NCBI RefSeq assembly: GCF_900142375.1
Contig: NZ_FRAR01000024.1
Location: forward strand, 35,211 to 99,210
Length of the DNA: 64,000 nt
DNA from: Desulforamulus aeronauticus DSM 10349
GTDB lineage: Bacteria; Bacillota; Desulfotomaculia; Desulfotomaculales; Desulfotomaculaceae
Direction: 5' to 3'
Numbering within the stretch: position 1 is the stretch's first letter; every line of letters starts with the position of its first letter. The position numbers and the translations under genes were made by a program. This document shows, piece after piece, positions 61,822 to 64,000 of the stretch. Under the pieces are notes generated by a model that saw only the letters and a list, made by a program, of their open reading frames with translations, did no database searches and was not told the DNA's origin.

Positions 61822-62607
61822 ATGGGTTCTATTGTTTTTATCCACGGTATGGGTCATGATACCAACCGCGAATATTGGCGTAGGTGGGCAGATGCACTGT
61901 TGCCCTATTTGATAAAACAAGGAATTCAGCCAGCTGAAGTTTACTTTAGCGGTATTTATTATTACGATTTAGTGCCTCAACCTGGAGATGGCTGGAAAAA
62001 AATAACTTCCCCTTTTACTCGGGATATTCAAGAGGAAATGCAAAAAGATCTCTTTGGTCAAATTGCACGGGAGGAAAGCACCAGGGATAGCTTGGGGCGG
62101 GGCCCACTGGCTAACTTTATTGATTTAGTGGCAGATAACTTTGGTGATATTTTTACCTATATTTTGGATGAACAAGTTTACCAACAAGTGAACAACCGTT
62201 TTTACCAGGGCATAGTCAACCTGCCGGGGCCTGTTACCTTAATTGCTTATAGCCTGGGCACGATGGTGTCCTTTTGTGCCATGCAGCAGAGACCCGATTT
62301 GGTGTACCCGATAAACCACTTTATTACCCTGGGCAGTCCCATTTTTTGGTTTCGCAAATGGCTGCAAAAGAGAACCAAACTTACCCATCGACCCACTGAC
62401 GCTCATTGGACCAACCTAGCCGGTCATATTGATGTGGCCTGCCCTCATTTGATTAGCTACGAAGCTTGCAGCCCGGATACTAACCTTGAATGCGAGCTGG
62501 ATAAATTTAATCCAGTGAAAGGACATTTGGCCTACTTCCATCAACCTGCTGCCCTCCAGTTGCTGGCCAAGGAGATCGCCGCCCGTTGGCAAACGGGTCA
62601 TTGGTAG
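61822..62607 (+). CDS. Alpha/beta-hydrolase-fold protein
   Basis: 261 residues. VFIHGMGHDTNREYW is the oxyanion loop region and IAYSLGTMVSF contains the nucleophile S144. A C-terminal histidine in KGHLAYFH could complete a triad. Lipase-like but substrate unknown. GAAGGTG precedes ATG 61822. The next gene begins 35 bases later. Confidence 0.75.
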   Translation: MGSIVFIHGMGHDTNREYWRRWADALLPYLIKQGIQPAEVYFSGIYYYDLVPQPGDGWKKITSPFTRDIQEEMQKDLFGQIAREESTRDSLGRGPLANFIDLVADNFGDIFTYILDEQVYQQVNNRFYQGIVNLPGPVTLIAYSLGTMVSFCAMQQRPDLVYPINHFITLGSPIFWFRKWLQKRTKLTHRPTDAHWTNLAGHIDVACPHLISYEACSPDTNLECELDKFNPVKGHLAYFHQPAALQLLAKEIAARWQTGHW

Positions 62608-62642
62608 TTGTAAAACCAAAGACAAAGTGGCACAATAGAAAG

Positions 62643-63032
62643 ATGCATACCATTATTGTAACCGCCGCCATTATTCAGCGAGCAGAGAAAATACTTATCG
62701 CCCAGCGTAAGGGAACGGCCGATCACGGATTAAAATGGGAGTTTCCTGGTGGTAAACTACACTTTGGCGAAGATCCCAAGGCCGGATTGAAAAGAGAGAT
62801 CCAAGAAGAATTAGATATGGAGATCGAAGTGGGTCCAATTTTTGAGGTGGTTTCCCACCTCTATGGAGAGCGGCACATCTTGCTGTTGTGTTATACCTGC
62901 CGTTACCTGGGAAGCCAGCCCTCCACCAAGGACTGCCAGGACTTTCGTTGGGTTACTCCCCAAGAGATGCGAGACTTTGATTTCACAGAGGCCGATCTAC
63001 CCGTGGTAGAAAAATTACAAGCCTATCCCTGA
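62643..63032 (+). CDS. NUDIX hydrolase, MutT-like
   Basis: 129 residues. The NUDIX box GGKLHFGEDPKAGLKREIQEEL (about 36-57) is complete. The N-terminal TAAIIQRAEKILIAQRKG and final CQDFRWVTPQEM resemble 8-oxo-dGTP diphosphatases (MutT) and CTP-type pyrophosphohydrolases. ATG 62643 is the natural start, with only a weak site (AGAAAG). Confidence 0.85.
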   Translation: MHTIIVTAAIIQRAEKILIAQRKGTADHGLKWEFPGGKLHFGEDPKAGLKREIQEELDMEIEVGPIFEVVSHLYGERHILLLCYTCRYLGSQPSTKDCQDFRWVTPQEMRDFDFTEADLPVVEKLQAYP

Positions 63033-63132
63033 GGATGGGCTTGTGGTGATTTTCAATTGCTTTTTATGGTATAATGCCTATAATTGTTAAAAATCATAGA
63101 TTGCAGATACAGGATTCAAAGGGGCGATTGTT

Positions 63133-63639
63133 TTGCATAAACAAGTAGTATTTCCCGAATTTCTTGGGGAATCTGAAATAGCGGTGGTCGTGGTAATACC
63201 TACCTTAAAAGAGGATATGAGCGAGCTATTTGAACGGTTTCATGCCGGGGAAGAAATTGATTACTGGTTTTCTTGGGATTTGGTAGTTACTAATACTGCA
63301 GAATATCTGGTGGTTTTAGAGATACATTGGGAGGCAGAAGACGGATTAATTGTAGCCTTCTCCTCGGAAATGTGGGAATTTATCCACCTCATTGCCCAAA
63401 GAGAAAATTTGGTTCTGCTGGGTGATTGGAATCAACTGGAGGAAGGAGCTCCCCTGGTAATGGATCAAGGAGGGGAATACAAGCCCCATGCTCTGTTAAT
63501 TCGCGATGTCCACCTAGGTCTGGAAAAACTCTACAAGCATGTGAAAGACTTAGTGGAAGTGAATCAACCGATCGAAGAACTGTCCAGACTTCAGTTGATC
63601 CTGCAGGGAGCAAAATCAGATACCACTACCTATCACTAA
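63133..63639 (+). CDS. Hypothetical protein
   Basis: 168 residues from TTG 63133, with AAAGGGG 8 bases upstream. It is acidic and has repeated beta-strand patterns (EIAVVVVIPTL, EYLVVLEIHWEAEDGLIVAF) and a helical C-terminus. No signal peptide and no motif I recognise. Closed by its own terminator. Confidence 0.6.
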   Translation: MHKQVVFPEFLGESEIAVVVVIPTLKEDMSELFERFHAGEEIDYWFSWDLVVTNTAEYLVVLEIHWEAEDGLIVAFSSEMWEFIHLIAQRENLVLLGDWNQLEEGAPLVMDQGGEYKPHALLIRDVHLGLEKLYKHVKDLVEVNQPIEELSRLQLILQGAKSDTTTYH

Positions 63640-63664
63640 AGGCACCCCCTAAGGGGTGCCTCAG
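63640..63664 (+). terminator. Terminator
   Basis: AGGCACCCC pairs with GGGGTGCCT around CTAA, followed by CAGTTT. It directly follows the hypothetical gene's stop. Confidence 0.75.
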
Positions 63665-63754
63665 TTTGTCGAGAAACTAGCCAATTTTTTTGGCCATACT
63701 GAATAAAGCATGATAATTTCCAAACCGGAATAACCAAATTCCTAATAAAAATGA

Positions 63755-63806
63755 AAGATCACAAATCTCTAGGCTATCTTAGCCAAATGATTTGCGATCT
63801 TTTTTA
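63755..63806 (-). terminator. Hairpin at the end of the IS transposase
   Basis: AAAGATC-CAAATC pairs with GATTTG-GATCTTT around an inner GGCTATCTTAGCC stem. It has T-runs on both sides and overlaps the transposase stop. Likely the terminator, perhaps also the IS end. Confidence 0.55.
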
Positions 63807-64000
63807 TGTTTTGACAGGTTGCTGTCATCAATGCCTGCTCTAGGACATGCTTCTTCCCTCGAAAACGGCAATAGCGATAGCCGTGCAGCTGTTTAGCGTC
63901 TGCAAAGCTTCTTTCTATGGTTTCTTTTCTCTTTTTGTATAGCATCTTGCCCGATTTCGTTAAGCGGTTTTTATGAACCCATTCCTTACTGTCTTCCCAG
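63769..64000 (-). mobile_element. C-terminal part of an IS1182/IS4-like transposase, cut by the window edge
   Basis: The minus strand encodes a frame running off the window: [20 protein letters not shown], then [40 protein letters not shown] and [12 protein letters not shown]. The [21 protein letters not shown] motif is the C-terminal signature with the catalytic glutamate of DDE transposases of the IS1182 group. Whether the whole element is intact cannot be seen. Confidence 0.85.

Overview
The window looks like the chromosome of a spore-forming, moderately AT-rich Firmicute, most likely a clostridial Peptococcaceae of the Desulfotomaculum/Desulforamulus type. This is inferred from gene content and order: sporulation genes yqfC-yqfD, a PhoH/PgpH/YbeY/DgkA/Cdd/Era/RecO block, a T-box-controlled glyQS, a ccpN-PDRP-ppdK set, dgt-dnaG-sigA-tRNA-trmK-yqfO, two rubredoxin domains on one flavoprotein, a DUF1540 protein and LysM proteins. 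No database search was possible.

Layout. 0-9 kb: conserved operon from yqfC to era, then mgtE. 9-14 kb: recO, a UBA-like/DUF4342 protein, the glycine T-box, a large palindromic element and glyQ-glyS. 14-18.4 kb: ccpN-like regulator, pyruvate-phosphate-dikinase regulatory protein and ppdK, which form a coherent PEP/pyruvate control unit. 18.4-37.2 kb: an accessory, more AT-rich stretch between ppdK and dgt. It holds a TrmO-like/FmdE-like fusion, a LysM-TupA protein, a PadR pair, a BlaI/BlaR1-type pair, a P-type Ca2+ ATPase, an alpha/beta hydrolase, a broken lincosamide nucleotidyltransferase, a GrpB protein, a flavodoxin, a frameshifted diguanylate cyclase, and an XRE/DUF1538/tandem-PII operon divergent from a CBS protein. 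37.2-48.2 kb: the core resumes with a flavoprotein, dgt, dnaG, sigA, four tRNAs, a chemoreceptor, trmK, a RAYT transposase, yqfO and a zinc-ribbon protein. 48.2-64 kb: frameshifted pepF, rnhA, a rubredoxin-flavoprotein, small spore-type proteins, a five-gene oligopeptide ABC transporter, a GAF-GGDEF protein, a YczE-like membrane protein, a hydrolase, a NUDIX enzyme, and the end of an IS transposase at the window edge.

Interactions. PDRP and CcpN act on ppdK and gluconeogenic flux. DnaG and SigA are co-translated by overlap. PadR, BlaI and XRE genes are each coupled to a membrane partner. The oppA-F genes form one uptake system.

The most interesting material is between genes and in odd fusions: a RAYT gene carrying two inverted GTAG-hairpin (REP-like) units inside its own coding sequence, with two matching intergenic copies; a LysM-tungstate-binding protein with no signal peptide behind a sigma-K-like promoter; a TrmO/FmdE-like fusion beside it; several undescribed intergenic repeat families; tandem decayed tRNA-Glu 3' ends; and at least three genes interrupted by single-base changes (lnu-like, pepF, diguanylate cyclase).
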